A stretch of DNA of 40,215 nucleotides from Bacteroidota bacterium (GTDB lineage Bacteria; Bacteroidota; Bacteroidia; Bacteroidales; JACABE01), in contig JACABE010000019.1 of assembly GCA_013377005.1 (NCBI GenBank), positions 1 through 40,215 on the forward strand. The letters are read 5' to 3'. This document shows positions 16,634 through 25,211 of this stretch, piece after piece. The stretch's first letter is position 1, and each line of letters begins with the position of its first letter. The notes under the pieces are model-generated. The model was not told the origin of the DNA. It ran no database searches and saw only the letters and a program-made list of their open reading frames with translations. Both the position numbers and the translations under genes were made by a program.

Positions 16634-17827
16634 ATGAATATTAAAAAAGCCATATTATTTTTCATATTCTCTTTTTGGGGATTAATTTCCAATGGACAAA
16701 TTATTGGACCCAATCTGGTACAAAATCCTTCTTTCGAGGATTATTATCAATGCCCTCCTTACTGTGTTACTGGTAATTTGAATTATTGTAAAAACTGGTT
16801 TTCAGGTCATGGAGTAAATGGTTCAAGTGATTATTTTAATTCATGTTCCTTAGATTTAAATTGTGTTCTTGCTATTAATATTCAACCACCAAGAACGGGA
16901 AACGGAATGGCTGCTATTGCTTTATATGCTGGATATGAATATAGGGAATACTTAATGGATGAACTTTCTGATAGTTTGAAAAGGAATAAATTATATTGTG
17001 CTAAGTTTTACACATCACTTTCAAACTTTAGTAGTGGTGCTATCGAAAATATTGGTATGTATTTTTCAACAGACACTCTATTTAATTTTGCTACATACGG
17101 TTTACTTTTAAAACAACCTCAGATTGAAAATAATAAAGGAATAATCATGGATACTTTAAATTGGGTTAAAGTTAGTGGAAGTTTCATTGCAAATGGCAAT
17201 GAAAAGTATTTTGTAATTGGTAATTTTAGAGATAATAATCATACTAATTATATCGATGTTTTCTTTGGAGCCACTATACCATATTATTTTTTTGACGATG
17301 TTTCTGTTTGTGAATGTGAAAATTTAAAACCTAAATTTAATAAAGACACAACCTTGTGTTTCGGGCAGCAATTATTATTAAAAGCAAACATACCCAAAGA
17401 AGTGGATAGTGTAAACTATACCTGGCAAGATAGCAGCAAAAACAGTACTTTTCTGGTAACACAGCCCGGTACCTATTGGGTAAGTGCATATATAGAAGAT
17501 TATAAAATAACGGTATGCGATAGCATAACTGTTAGTTATGCAGATTGCACAATACCTACACTATGGATACCCAATAGCTTTACACCCAACGGTGATGGAC
17601 TAAATGATAAGTTTGAGTATGCCAATGCAGATAGCTTTATAATAAAAACCTATATTTACAACCGCTGGGGGCAAATGGTATTTGAAGGTGAAAATACTAA
17701 TTTTTGGGATGGCACATTTAAAGGCAAGATAGTTCCATTAGGCGTTTATGCCTATACAATAGAAGCTTTGGATAAAAGGAGCAATGAAAAGAAAGTGTAT
17801 AGTGGGAGGGTAACGGTGGTACAATAA
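16634..17827 (+). CDS. secreted protein with T9SS type B (gliding-associated, CHU_C) sorting domain
   Basis: 397 aa. The signal peptide is residues 1-22 (MNIKKAILFF...SNGQ). Residues about 25-235 resemble a carbohydrate-binding-like module: 'LVQNPSFEDY' at the start and 'FFDDVSVCEC' at the end are typical of Bacteroidota jelly-roll domains. An Ig-like segment (about 240-305, 'CFGQQLLLKA...PGTYWVSAY') precedes the type B sorting domain at about 313-397 (PNSFTPNGDGLNDKF, YNRWGQMVFEG, NFWDGTFKGK, LGVYAYTIEA). The ATG at 16634 is preferred over in-frame starts such as 16553, because that extension only translates the 44-bp repeat (giving VIPNGVRNL) and would push the signal peptide inward. The ligand is unknown. 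Confidence 0.85.
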   Translation: MNIKKAILFFIFSFWGLISNGQIIGPNLVQNPSFEDYYQCPPYCVTGNLNYCKNWFSGHGVNGSSDYFNSCSLDLNCVLAINIQPPRTGNGMAAIALYAGYEYREYLMDELSDSLKRNKLYCAKFYTSLSNFSSGAIENIGMYFSTDTLFNFATYGLLLKQPQIENNKGIIMDTLNWVKVSGSFIANGNEKYFVIGNFRDNNHTNYIDVFFGATIPYYFFDDVSVCECENLKPKFNKDTTLCFGQQLLLKANIPKEVDSVNYTWQDSSKNSTFLVTQPGTYWVSAYIEDYKITVCDSITVSYADCTIPTLWIPNSFTPNGDGLNDKFEYANADSFIIKTYIYNRWGQMVFEGENTNFWDGTFKGKIVPLGVYAYTIEALDKRSNEKKVYSGRVTVVQ

Positions 17828-17862
17828 CCTCACCTAAATCCTCTCCAAAGGAGAGGACTTAA
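17826..17862 (+). repeat. hairpin repeat, left copy of an inverted pair
   Basis: It contains the perfect hairpin CCTCTCC-AAA-GGAGAGG (17840-17856). It starts on the last two bases of the preceding stop codon. Its flanks (AACCTCACCTAAAT, ACTTAA) match the reverse complement of the copy at 17946-17980. Confidence 0.75.
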
Positions 17863-17945
17863 GCAACAAGAAATAAAGGAAATAACAAATTTGACTTTTT
17901 ATACTCTTTAAATAATGAAACAAATAATACAAACTAACACCCAGT

Positions 17946-17980
17946 CAAAAGCCTCCTCTTCGGGGAGGTTTGGTGGGGTT
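17946..17980 (-). repeat. hairpin repeat, right copy of an inverted pair
   Basis: The reverse complement reads AACCCCACCAAACCTCCCCG and onward, aligning with the left copy along its full length. Hairpin CCTCCTC-TTC-GGGGAGG (17952-17968) keeps the same 7-bp stem (one G-T pair) and 3-nt loop. About 83 bp of non-coding AT-rich DNA separate the copies. Confidence 0.75.
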
Positions 17981-18006
17981 ACTTTATTAAAAAATGTTTA
18001 CTATAA

Positions 18007-18050
18007 TTAAATAATTGTATTTTTGTCATTCCGAACGGAGTGAGGAATCT
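18007..18050 (+). repeat. 44-bp dispersed repeat, copy 2, with promoter-like element
   Basis: Exact copy of 16556-16599. TATTTTTG is at 18018-18025. The repeat ends 23 bp before the start codon of the first barrel gene, so the TAnnTTTG element may drive that gene. Confidence 0.85.
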
Positions 18051-18073
18051 ATAAAACTATAATATTTTACAAC

Positions 18074-18739
18074 ATGAAAATTAAATTAATTATTTTACTT
18101 CTTATCTTAAGCAGTAGCCTTTCTTATTCGCAAATTATAAAAGGAATAGGCATCAAAAGCGGATTTACATTATCAAATCAATATTGGGAGGATACTAAAT
18201 TTAGCTACGACTATAATTTTGTTACCACACCGGGCTATTACGAAGCCATTACCATTGATTTTATCAGTAAAGAGTATTGGGAACTCTCAGCCGATCTGGG
18301 TATTTATCAGAGTGGAAGTAAATCAGAAATAAGTCCGTTTTCTGGCTATACATCTGAAACGTATGGGGAGTTTAATTTTAAATTTGGCTTTATTACGTTA
18401 AGCCCTGTTGCAAAGTTTAAAATTCCGATAAATTCTTTTACGCCTTATCTGTTGCTTGCTCCCCGTTTTGATTACTACAATGCTGATGTAAGCAATAAAT
18501 TTGCAAATTCATTTCAATCAACTATTCGCAAACCTATATGGGGTTTTACTGTTGGCGAAGGTGTTGCATATAAAATTAAAAACTTCAGCCTGTTTGCCGA
18601 ATATCAATTCTTTTACAGTTTTAATTATTTAATGGACGAACCGGCAACGTATCCCAATTTTTACGTAAGCAGAGATAAAGTTAAAACCAACACCCATATA
18701 ATTAGCTTGGGATTAAAATATCATTTTACCAAAGATTAA
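18074..18739 (+). CDS. outer-membrane beta-barrel protein, first tandem paralogue
   Basis: 221 aa. The signal peptide ends at about residue 20 (SLSYSQ). The rest alternates polar and hydrophobic residues in strands: 'GIGIKSGFTLSNQYW', 'SLFAEYQFFYSFNYL', ending 'THIISLGLKYHF'. This fits a small porin-like barrel of about eight strands. The terminal aromatic residue lies four residues from the end (YHFTKD). The next gene is a paralogue of identical length that starts 5 bp after this stop, so the two form a duplicated pair in one transcript. Cargo or function cannot be read from the sequence. Confidence 0.8.
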   Translation: MKIKLIILLLILSSSLSYSQIIKGIGIKSGFTLSNQYWEDTKFSYDYNFVTTPGYYEAITIDFISKEYWELSADLGIYQSGSKSEISPFSGYTSETYGEFNFKFGFITLSPVAKFKIPINSFTPYLLLAPRFDYYNADVSNKFANSFQSTIRKPIWGFTVGEGVAYKIKNFSLFAEYQFFYSFNYLMDEPATYPNFYVSRDKVKTNTHIISLGLKYHFTKD

Positions 18740-18744
18740 AACAG

Positions 18745-19410
18745 ATGAAAACTAAATTAATTATTTTACTTCTAATCGTAAGCAGTAGCTTTTCTTATTC
18801 GCAAATTGTAAAAAGCATAGGCATCAAAAGCGGAATTTCACTTTCAAACCAAGATTGGGTTCATTCTTTATATAGTTATAACCGAAACTTTAATTTAATA
18901 CCTGGTATTTACGAAGCTATTACCATAGATTTTATTTCTAAAAAGCATTGGGAATTATCTGCTGAAATAGGGTATTACCAAAGCAATAGCAAAAACGATT
19001 TAAATATTTATTCAATCAATATTAGCGAAGTTACTCCCAGCGATAATTTGTGTTTTGGTTTTATTAGTTTTAGTCCGGTACTTAAGTTAAAAACACAACT
19101 TAAATCGTTTACACCCTATTTACTCTTAGCACCACGATTGGATTGTTACGCTGCTGATTTTAGCAATGATAATGCAAATTCTTTTAAAAATGATATTCAA
19201 AAGAGCATTTGGGGCTTTACTATTGGTGAAGGTGTTGCATATAAAATTAAAAACTTCAGCCTGTTTGCTGAATATCAATTCTTATATAGTTTCAATTATT
19301 TAATTGACCAGCCTGCAGTCTATCAAACAGCACTTTTAGAAAGAGACAGAGTAAAAACCAACACGCATCTAATAAGCATCGGGTTAAAATATCATTTTGT
19401 TAAAGAATAA
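18745..19410 (+). CDS. outer-membrane beta-barrel protein, second tandem paralogue
   Basis: 221 aa, the same length as the preceding gene and collinear with it along its whole length. The signal peptide is MKTKLIILLLIVSSSFSYSQ, the barrel has 'SIGIKSGISLSNQDW', and it ends 'THLISIGLKYHFVKE'. The central loop region (about residues 75-100) differs most, as expected for surface loops. A 41-nt block (19228-19268) is identical in DNA to 18557-18597, although the flanking coding sequence is clearly diverged. Its stop lies only 10 bp from the stop of the convergent sulfatase-like gene, with no terminator visible between them. Confidence 0.8.
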   Translation: MKTKLIILLLIVSSSFSYSQIVKSIGIKSGISLSNQDWVHSLYSYNRNFNLIPGIYEAITIDFISKKHWELSAEIGYYQSNSKNDLNIYSINISEVTPSDNLCFGFISFSPVLKLKTQLKSFTPYLLLAPRLDCYAADFSNDNANSFKNDIQKSIWGFTIGEGVAYKIKNFSLFAEYQFLYSFNYLIDQPAVYQTALLERDRVKTNTHLISIGLKYHFVKE

Positions 19411-19420
19411 AAATCAGAGC

Positions 19421-21391
19421 TTATTTCTTGGCGGTTTTATTATTGCTTTTCATCCATTGGCTGGCTTGCAACATCGAAAAAGCATAGGTCTTCATACTAT
19501 CGGCAATAGCTTTGTGTTGGGGTAAATAGTCGTGCGTATCCTGGTTTTTATATTTATACAAACTCTCGCTGCCATTGGTTTTATAAACATAAAAAAACTC
19601 CTGATTGGTGCATCCGATTTTATCATCAGCACTAAAAAACATAAACGGACGATTTTCTTTCAGCAAGTCAACACCCGGAGTATTGTTTACATACTTATAT
19701 CCTAACAAACCCATAATAGTAGGATAAACATCAATCTGTCCACCGAAATTTTGTATCGCCTGAGCTGTTTTTAATAATTTGGGAGCATACACTATCAGTG
19801 GAATATGATTGTATGAAATTGGCATATCATATACATTGCTTCCTACTACAGCACCATGGTCGGCCAGGAATACAAAAATAGTATTATCAAACCATGTTTG
19901 TTGGCTCGCAATATCTATAAAATGGTGGATGGCCCAATCGGCATATTCTACAATACCTTCGTGAATATCTTTATTTCTGGGTTTAAAATCTATATCTTCG
20001 GGGATAATATAAGGTCCATGGTCGCTGGCAGTCATAAACGTCGCAAAAAAAGGCTTTTGATGAGCATACATATCTTTTAAAACAGGAATAGCATATTCAA
20101 ACATATAATGATCGGGAACACCCAGGGTGCTTAATACTTTGGCAGAAGGATAATCTTTTTGAGAAATAATTTTATCAAAACCATTGGCATGCAAAAAACC
20201 CGAAACATTATCGAATTGTTCATCGTGTGTGGTTATGTAAATATTTTGATACCCACAACCTTTTAAGGTATTCGATAAGCCTGTATATTGAGGAATTACA
20301 GTTCCGTTCATAGGATGTTGTTTCAATAATGCCGGATACGAAAACAAGGTAGAGAATATGCCATTAAAAGTATGAATTCCGGCTGAATAAAAATTATCAA
20401 AGCAATAATTAACGCTCGCCAAACTATCCAGAAAAGGTGTAAGGTTTTTGGTATTGCCATATCTCGCCATTTTATTCGCCGACATACTTTCCATAATAAC
20501 CAACACCACATTGGCATATAAAGGCTGTTCATTGCCTTTTATTTCCCTTACAAAAGGTATATTCCCATCAGGAATGTTCATGTATTGATTGGCATTATAA
20601 ATAGCCTGCTTTTCATCCATCAGATGCAGGCTTTCGTTTTCAGGATTTATTTTATCCAAATAACTTTGTATAAAAGTAAATACGGGGTTCAAGCCTAATT
20701 GATTGGGAAAAGCGTAATTTGAAAAATAAGCAGTACCAACTTTTATTGGCGATTTCTTTTCAATACGTCCACGTATTCCCAGAAACATAATTGCCAATGC
20801 CAGCAATGAAAACAGGAATAGTTTAATAAAATAACGCATCTTATTTTCGTGAACAATATCGTTTATATCCTTAATAATTCTTCTCTTAATAAACGAAATC
20901 GAAAAATAAAAACCAGTACAAACTGCAATAAAAACAAAGAGATAAATCAGATAACTCATCTCTTCAAAAATCATTTTAAAACCAAAGCTTGCATTTTGCA
21001 TCCAACTCAACACAACAATGGTTAAACGAGAAAAATAGTAGTTAAAAAAAGGAATATCAATGGCACAGATAAGAAATGCGAATACGTAAAGTATAAAAAG
21101 AAAAACATGAATAATTTTGTACAACAAGGCTTTGTTAAACCTAAAAAAAGAAGCAACACAAAGAATCAGTAAAGGGAAAAACAAAAGATAGCCCGAAATT
21201 ACAGTATCGAAACGCCAACCCATAAAGAAGGCTTTGCTAATCAATGTAAATTTATCGGGCAGTATTTGGAGTTGCTTAATTTCCGTAAATAAAAGCACCA
21301 ATCGGAACAATGTAAAAAACATAATTCCGATTAGATAGATTGATCCGATATATCTTATTTGAACAGGTATCTTCGATAAAAAACGCTTCAT
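19421..21391 (-). CDS. LTA synthase-family membrane sulfatase/phosphotransferase
   Basis: 656 aa. About five membrane helices occupy residues 10-215, followed by an extracytoplasmic sulfatase-fold domain (about 280-620). The catalytic set of the LtaS-like family can be placed: metal ligand E301 (VLVIMESMS), nucleophile T341 (GIHTFNGIFS), and D511-H512 in 'FLADHGAVVGS'. Such enzymes move phosphoglycerol or phosphoethanolamine head groups onto surface glycans or lipids. Bacteroidota lack classical lipoteichoic acid, so the acceptor here is unknown. It lies 59 bp downstream of purC on the same strand, with no obvious functional link. Confidence 0.88.
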   Translation of the reverse strand: MKRFLSKIPVQIRYIGSIYLIGIMFFTLFRLVLLFTEIKQLQILPDKFTLISKAFFMGWRFDTVISGYLLFFPLLILCVASFFRFNKALLYKIIHVFLFILYVFAFLICAIDIPFFNYYFSRLTIVVLSWMQNASFGFKMIFEEMSYLIYLFVFIAVCTGFYFSISFIKRRIIKDINDIVHENKMRYFIKLFLFSLLALAIMFLGIRGRIEKKSPIKVGTAYFSNYAFPNQLGLNPVFTFIQSYLDKINPENESLHLMDEKQAIYNANQYMNIPDGNIPFVREIKGNEQPLYANVVLVIMESMSANKMARYGNTKNLTPFLDSLASVNYCFDNFYSAGIHTFNGIFSTLFSYPALLKQHPMNGTVIPQYTGLSNTLKGCGYQNIYITTHDEQFDNVSGFLHANGFDKIISQKDYPSAKVLSTLGVPDHYMFEYAIPVLKDMYAHQKPFFATFMTASDHGPYIIPEDIDFKPRNKDIHEGIVEYADWAIHHFIDIASQQTWFDNTIFVFLADHGAVVGSNVYDMPISYNHIPLIVYAPKLLKTAQAIQNFGGQIDVYPTIMGLLGYKYVNNTPGVDLLKENRPFMFFSADDKIGCTNQEFFYVYKTNGSESLYKYKNQDTHDYLPQHKAIADSMKTYAFSMLQASQWMKSNNKTAKK

Positions 21392-21450
21392 TAAATGATA
21401 TTAGATAAATACAGACTTAAAAACTATTAACAGAATACGCAATAGCTAAA

Positions 21451-22398
21451 TTAAAGTGTCTTCAAACATTCTGTTATATTGGCTTCTACTCTCTTTACAA
21501 CATCCGAAACATCGGCTCTTATAAATTTTTCGCCGGTAATATTTTCGTAAAGTTCAATATATCTTTCCGAAACCTGGTGAATAAACTCATCCGTCATTTC
21601 AGGAACATTTTCACCATCTCTGCCTTGGAATCCATTTTCCATCAACCATTCGCGAACAAATTCTTTTGAAAGCTGCTTTTGTTTTTCGCCTTTTGCCTGA
21701 CGTTCGGCATAGCCATCAGCGTAAAAGTACCTGGAAGAATCTGGTGTATGAATTTCGTCAATTAAATAAATAACACCATCGGCTTTTCCAAACTCATATT
21801 TAGTATCTACTAAGATTAATCCTTTTTGAGCAGCAATTTCGCTACCTCTTTTAAAAATAGCAAGAGTATATTTCTCAAGCATTTCATAATCTGATTTACT
21901 TACCAAACCCAATGAAATAATTTCTTCTTTAGAAATATCTTCATCATGTCCAATAACTGCTTTGGTTGTTGGGGTTATGATTGGTTGAGGAAATTTGTCG
22001 TTTTCTTTTAAACCTTCGGGCATTGCAACACCACAGATTGTTCTTTTTCCTTCTTTGTATTCTCTCCAAGCATGACCTGATAAATAGCCTCTTACTACCA
22101 TCTCTACTTTAAATGGTTCGCAAAATCTCCCAATAGTAACCATAGGATCGGGAACTGAAATTTTCCAGTTAGGCACTATATCTAAAGTAGCATCCAAGGC
22201 TTTAGCAGCAATCTGGTTTAAAACCTGTCCTTTGTAAGGAATTCCTTTGGGCAATACTACATCAAAAGCCGAAATTCTATCGCTAACAACCATTACGAGG
22301 TATTTATTATCGATAGTATAAACATCTCTTACTTTACCGATATAAACATTATTTTGCTTTGGAAAATTAAAATGTGTGGAGGTAATTGCGTTACTCAT
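21451..22398 (-). CDS. purC: phosphoribosylaminoimidazole-succinocarboxamide synthase
   Basis: 315 aa. SAICAR synthase ligates aspartate to CAIR in de novo purine synthesis. The N-terminal 'YIGKVRDVY' forms the ATP-binding loop. '[22 protein letters not shown]', '[16 protein letters not shown]' and '[11 protein letters not shown]' are family signatures. The length fits the longer, monofunctional form common in Bacteroidota and yeast. The 174-bp upstream gap is AT-rich and ends in the heptamer array after the neighbouring nitroreductase gene. Confidence 0.96.
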   Translation of the reverse strand: MSNAITSTHFNFPKQNNVYIGKVRDVYTIDNKYLVMVVSDRISAFDVVLPKGIPYKGQVLNQIAAKALDATLDIVPNWKISVPDPMVTIGRFCEPFKVEMVVRGYLSGHAWREYKEGKRTICGVAMPEGLKENDKFPQPIITPTTKAVIGHDEDISKEEIISLGLVSKSDYEMLEKYTLAIFKRGSEIAAQKGLILVDTKYEFGKADGVIYLIDEIHTPDSSRYFYADGYAERQAKGEKQKQLSKEFVREWLMENGFQGRDGENVPEMTDEFIHQVSERYIELYENITGEKFIRADVSDVVKRVEANITECLKTL

Positions 22399-22540
22399 AT
22401 TTTATTGATATTTAATAATTAAACTAAATTTTTGCTTGGAATTAAACCACAGCGAAATTATAGAAAATAAACGATTTTAAAAGAACAAATTCATATCATT
22501 TTCTCAAGAATTAAAGAGAAAAACTATCAATAAATCTTTT

Positions 22541-22575
22541 CACTTTCCACTTTATCCTTTAACCTTTAACCCTTA
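22541..22575. repeat. degenerate heptamer array at the 3' end of the nitroreductase gene
   Basis: Five consecutive 7-nt units: CACTTTC, CACTTTA, TCCTTTA, ACCTTTA and ACCCTTA. The last unit contains the complement of the TAA stop (22573-22575) of the minus-strand nitroreductase gene, so the array begins at that stop codon. Confidence 0.6.
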
Positions 22576-23328
22576 ATCATTATTCATAAACCCTGCTTCT
22601 TCAATTACTTTTAAAAACGACTGAGAAAAATAAACATTATCCTTTTTGGTATATCTGTTTTTAGTAAATATCTGAGCCAGATTTTCCAGTTGGTTTTCTT
22701 CTAATAATTTCTTTGTAAGCGGTAATGCTTCTTTTTCACGATAGATTTCCTCAATATCCTGTTCTGAATAATCTTCGTAAAATTCATTGTGCACAATACC
22801 TTTGTATGGTAATCTGTCAACCAATTCCGGATTTTCATCAGGGTAGCCTACCACAAGGGTTGTAATAGGAACAACACCTTTGGGACATTTCAGAAATTCA
22901 ATGATTTTATCAGCCATATAAGTGGTAGTTCCTAAATAACAAATCCCCAAGCCAAAAGATTCAGCAGCAATTGTTACATTCTGAGCTACCAACAAAGCAT
23001 CAATAGCAGCAGTCATAAACGAAAGAAAGTTGTCATAACCAGGTTCTGCATTTCTTTGCTCACACCATTTATTAAAGCGATTAAAATCGGCACAAAATGT
23101 AAGGAGAACTGGTGCTTGTTTAACCATGGCTTGTCCGAAATGAAACTTGAACATTTCGTCTTTTCGTTTTTCATCTTTGGTAATAATAATGCTGTAAACT
23201 TGCATATTACCAGTAGTAGAAGCCTTGAAACCAGCTTCCAGTATCTGATTTAAAATATTATCTTCAATGGGTTGGCTTTTGTACTTTCTGATTGTACGGT
23301 GTTCTAATAAGGTTTGCATTGTATCCAT
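22573..23328 (-). CDS. nitroreductase family protein (NfsA/Frp-like FMN oxidoreductase)
   Basis: 251 aa. N-terminal 'EHRTIRKYKSQPI' provides the Arg residues that contact FMN phosphate. 'GFKASTTGNMQVYSIIIT' and 'AESFGLGICYLGTTTY' are family motifs. The C-terminal extension with 'DRLPYKGIVHNEFYEDYS' matches the oxygen-insensitive NADPH-dependent (NfsA) branch in layout and length (about 240-250 aa). It probably reduces quinones, flavins or nitro compounds with NAD(P)H. The physiological substrate is unknown. It is followed by purC after 174 bp and preceded by the AlkD-like gene (129 bp). Confidence 0.88.
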   Translation of the reverse strand: MDTMQTLLEHRTIRKYKSQPIEDNILNQILEAGFKASTTGNMQVYSIIITKDEKRKDEMFKFHFGQAMVKQAPVLLTFCADFNRFNKWCEQRNAEPGYDNFLSFMTAAIDALLVAQNVTIAAESFGLGICYLGTTTYMADKIIEFLKCPKGVVPITTLVVGYPDENPELVDRLPYKGIVHNEFYEDYSEQDIEEIYREKEALPLTKKLLEENQLENLAQIFTKNRYTKKDNVYFSQSFLKVIEEAGFMNND

Positions 23329-23457
23329 TTTCTGTTTGTTTTATTTTCTCTTGAATTCGGATGAGTGTTTATGTATCTTTTTTGTAAGTTATTTAGAAGT
23401 AATTGTAGTACTGAGAGTATTTATTGTTGTTTAATTTTCAAATTATCACATTATTTA

Positions 23458-24135
23458 CTATCGTTTGATTCTGTTAATGATTTTCTCATCATTTAATTCT
23501 CTTTGAGCGTCTTTGGCTATCCATTGAGCTGTTTTGCTATTATCTTTTAATAATATTTCAATACAATCAAGTGCTTTGCCTCGCATATAAAGACTTCTTT
23601 TGCCTATTTGCCGTAATGCCCAATTGACAGCTTTTTTTACAAAATTTCTATCATCATCCGAATGTTTAACGATTAATTCAAAGAAAGGCAGAAATTTATC
23701 ATCTTTAGCTTTTTTATCTCCTATAGCAAGTGAAGCCATCATTACGAAACCTGCACGTCTAATATATTCAACATCAGAAAAAGACCACTCTACAGCTTTT
23801 TCATAAGCAAAAGAAGTATATCTGAATAAGTTTCCACAACATTGGTCACACAAATCCCATGAATTAAAGTCTTTTACCCATTCGTTCATTTGCAAGGAAG
23901 TAACATCATCAGCTATATCAATCATACTTGCCAAAATACGAGCTTCATGATATGCAGTCTTCCACAACTCAAGAGCCAATTCATGGTTTTTCCCAATTTT
24001 CTTTGCCAAAATACGCAATTGTACCATTGAAATGCCAAAAGCATTTTCAATATTAATTCCAAACCTCGACATACCTTTCAGCGATTTTTCATTTCTAAGC
24101 ATTTGCAATTCGGTTATGACTATATTTTTATCCAT
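23458..24135 (-). CDS. DNA alkylation repair protein, AlkD-like HEAT-repeat family
   Basis: 225 aa from the ATG at 24135. The protein is alpha-helical with repeated HEAT-like pairs. Signature segments are 'GISMVQLRILAKKIGKNHELALELWKT', 'EARILASMIDI', 'WDLCDQC' and 'NFVKKAVNWALRQIGKRS', typical of PF08713 proteins. AlkD removes bulky or charged alkyl bases such as 7-methylguanine without flipping the base. The start at 24135 is chosen because it lies 2 bp after the stop of the upstream membrane-protein gene. A longer start at 24165 would overlap that gene. Membership of a given AlkC/AlkD subgroup is not certain. Confidence 0.85.
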   Translation of the reverse strand: MDKNIVITELQMLRNEKSLKGMSRFGINIENAFGISMVQLRILAKKIGKNHELALELWKTAYHEARILASMIDIADDVTSLQMNEWVKDFNSWDLCDQCCGNLFRYTSFAYEKAVEWSFSDVEYIRRAGFVMMASLAIGDKKAKDDKFLPFFELIVKHSDDDRNFVKKAVNWALRQIGKRSLYMRGKALDCIEILLKDNSKTAQWIAKDAQRELNDEKIINRIKR

Positions 24136-24137
24136 AT

Positions 24138-25115
24138 TTAAAATCCTAAAAATGTAAAAAGCCATGTACCTAGAATGATTAGATACAAAACTTCTGAAAC
24201 AATTAATTTCTTAATCTGCAAGATGTAGTTAGAAAATAAAAAGGATAAAGGAATAAATAGCAAACATAAGTGATAAACAAAAAAAACGTTTGCAAATAAC
24301 AACGACAAAAGTGCTATTATTAAAAACATTATCAGCACAATAACTTTTTTACGATAAAAAATAGATTTTTCGCTAAGACGTGAAGAAATTGAAAAAAAAG
24401 AAAAAATGAATAACAATCCTAATACTCCAAGGAAAATGAAATTTGATATTGTGAAATGCGAAACATTAAAACTCATTTTTTTGAAAAACATTAAATATGA
24501 GGAAATCTTGTTTTCAAAAGTATTACTGAGAAAATAAAAACTAAACAAAAAGAAATAAGGTGTAATAAAACCTAACAAACTTATTATCCATTCTCTCCAT
24601 TTTAGCAGACTAAATACTAAGAAAACCAACCAAATAAATAATATAAAAAAGACTACTGGAAAATAGAACATTGAACCCAATGCAATAAAGAAAGTTGCAT
24701 TAAAAACCTGCTCAAAACTATCAGGTTTACTATATACTGCTAATATTGTTTGCAAAGCAGCTATTAAAAAGAAGTTTGCAAATAACAAAGGATGAATATT
24801 TTGATAACCTGCAAAACTACTCATCAGTAAAACATACAAAAAAGAAGGCAAAATGCTGTTTTTTGGCGATAAATCATTGGATGATAATAGCATTTTAAAT
24901 AAAATGGACTGCCCTATCAGCAATAAAAAGCTAAGAATTATCTTAAAAAAAGGATTGTCGTCTAAAAACCACTTTGCAATATCATACAATGGAGCATTCA
25001 TAGGAGAATAAATCACATCAGCTGACATAAAAGGTTTTATCCAAATAATTATTGAAATTATTATAAAAAAAATGAATTGAAATATATAATCAGATTTAAA
25101 AATCTTAGTAAACAT
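24138..25115 (-). CDS. polytopic membrane protein, DUF6427-like
   Basis: 325 aa with about ten hydrophobic segments and few charged residues. The start 'MFTKIFKSDYIFQFIFFIII' and the motifs 'NIHPLLFANFFLIAALQTI' and 'WLVFLVFSLLKWREW' resemble the DUF6427 family of Bacteroidota, whose role is unknown. It is two bases upstream of the AlkD-like gene and so almost certainly co-transcribed with it. There is no functional motif to assign a substrate. Confidence 0.7.
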   Translation of the reverse strand: MFTKIFKSDYIFQFIFFIIISIIIWIKPFMSADVIYSPMNAPLYDIAKWFLDDNPFFKIILSFLLLIGQSILFKMLLSSNDLSPKNSILPSFLYVLLMSSFAGYQNIHPLLFANFFLIAALQTILAVYSKPDSFEQVFNATFFIALGSMFYFPVVFFILFIWLVFLVFSLLKWREWIISLLGFITPYFFLFSFYFLSNTFENKISSYLMFFKKMSFNVSHFTISNFIFLGVLGLLFIFSFFSISSRLSEKSIFYRKKVIVLIMFLIIALLSLLFANVFFVYHLCLLFIPLSFLFSNYILQIKKLIVSEVLYLIILGTWLFTFLGF

Positions 25116-25134
25116 TTGCAGGAGATTTTGGCTA

Positions 25135-25142
25135 CAAACCTA
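25135..25142 (-). promoter_or_regulatory. candidate -7 element for the DUF6427-like gene
   Basis: It reads TAGGTTTG on the minus strand (TAnnTTTG), 19 nt before the start codon. No -33 TTTG is visible. It lies in the 96-bp gap after the helicase-nuclease gene. Confidence 0.4.
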
Positions 25143-25211
25143 CAAAAAAAAACTCAGATGGATAAAAGCTTTAGAGAGATTTTTTGCAATAATCAAATCA
25201 TGTATTTTAAA

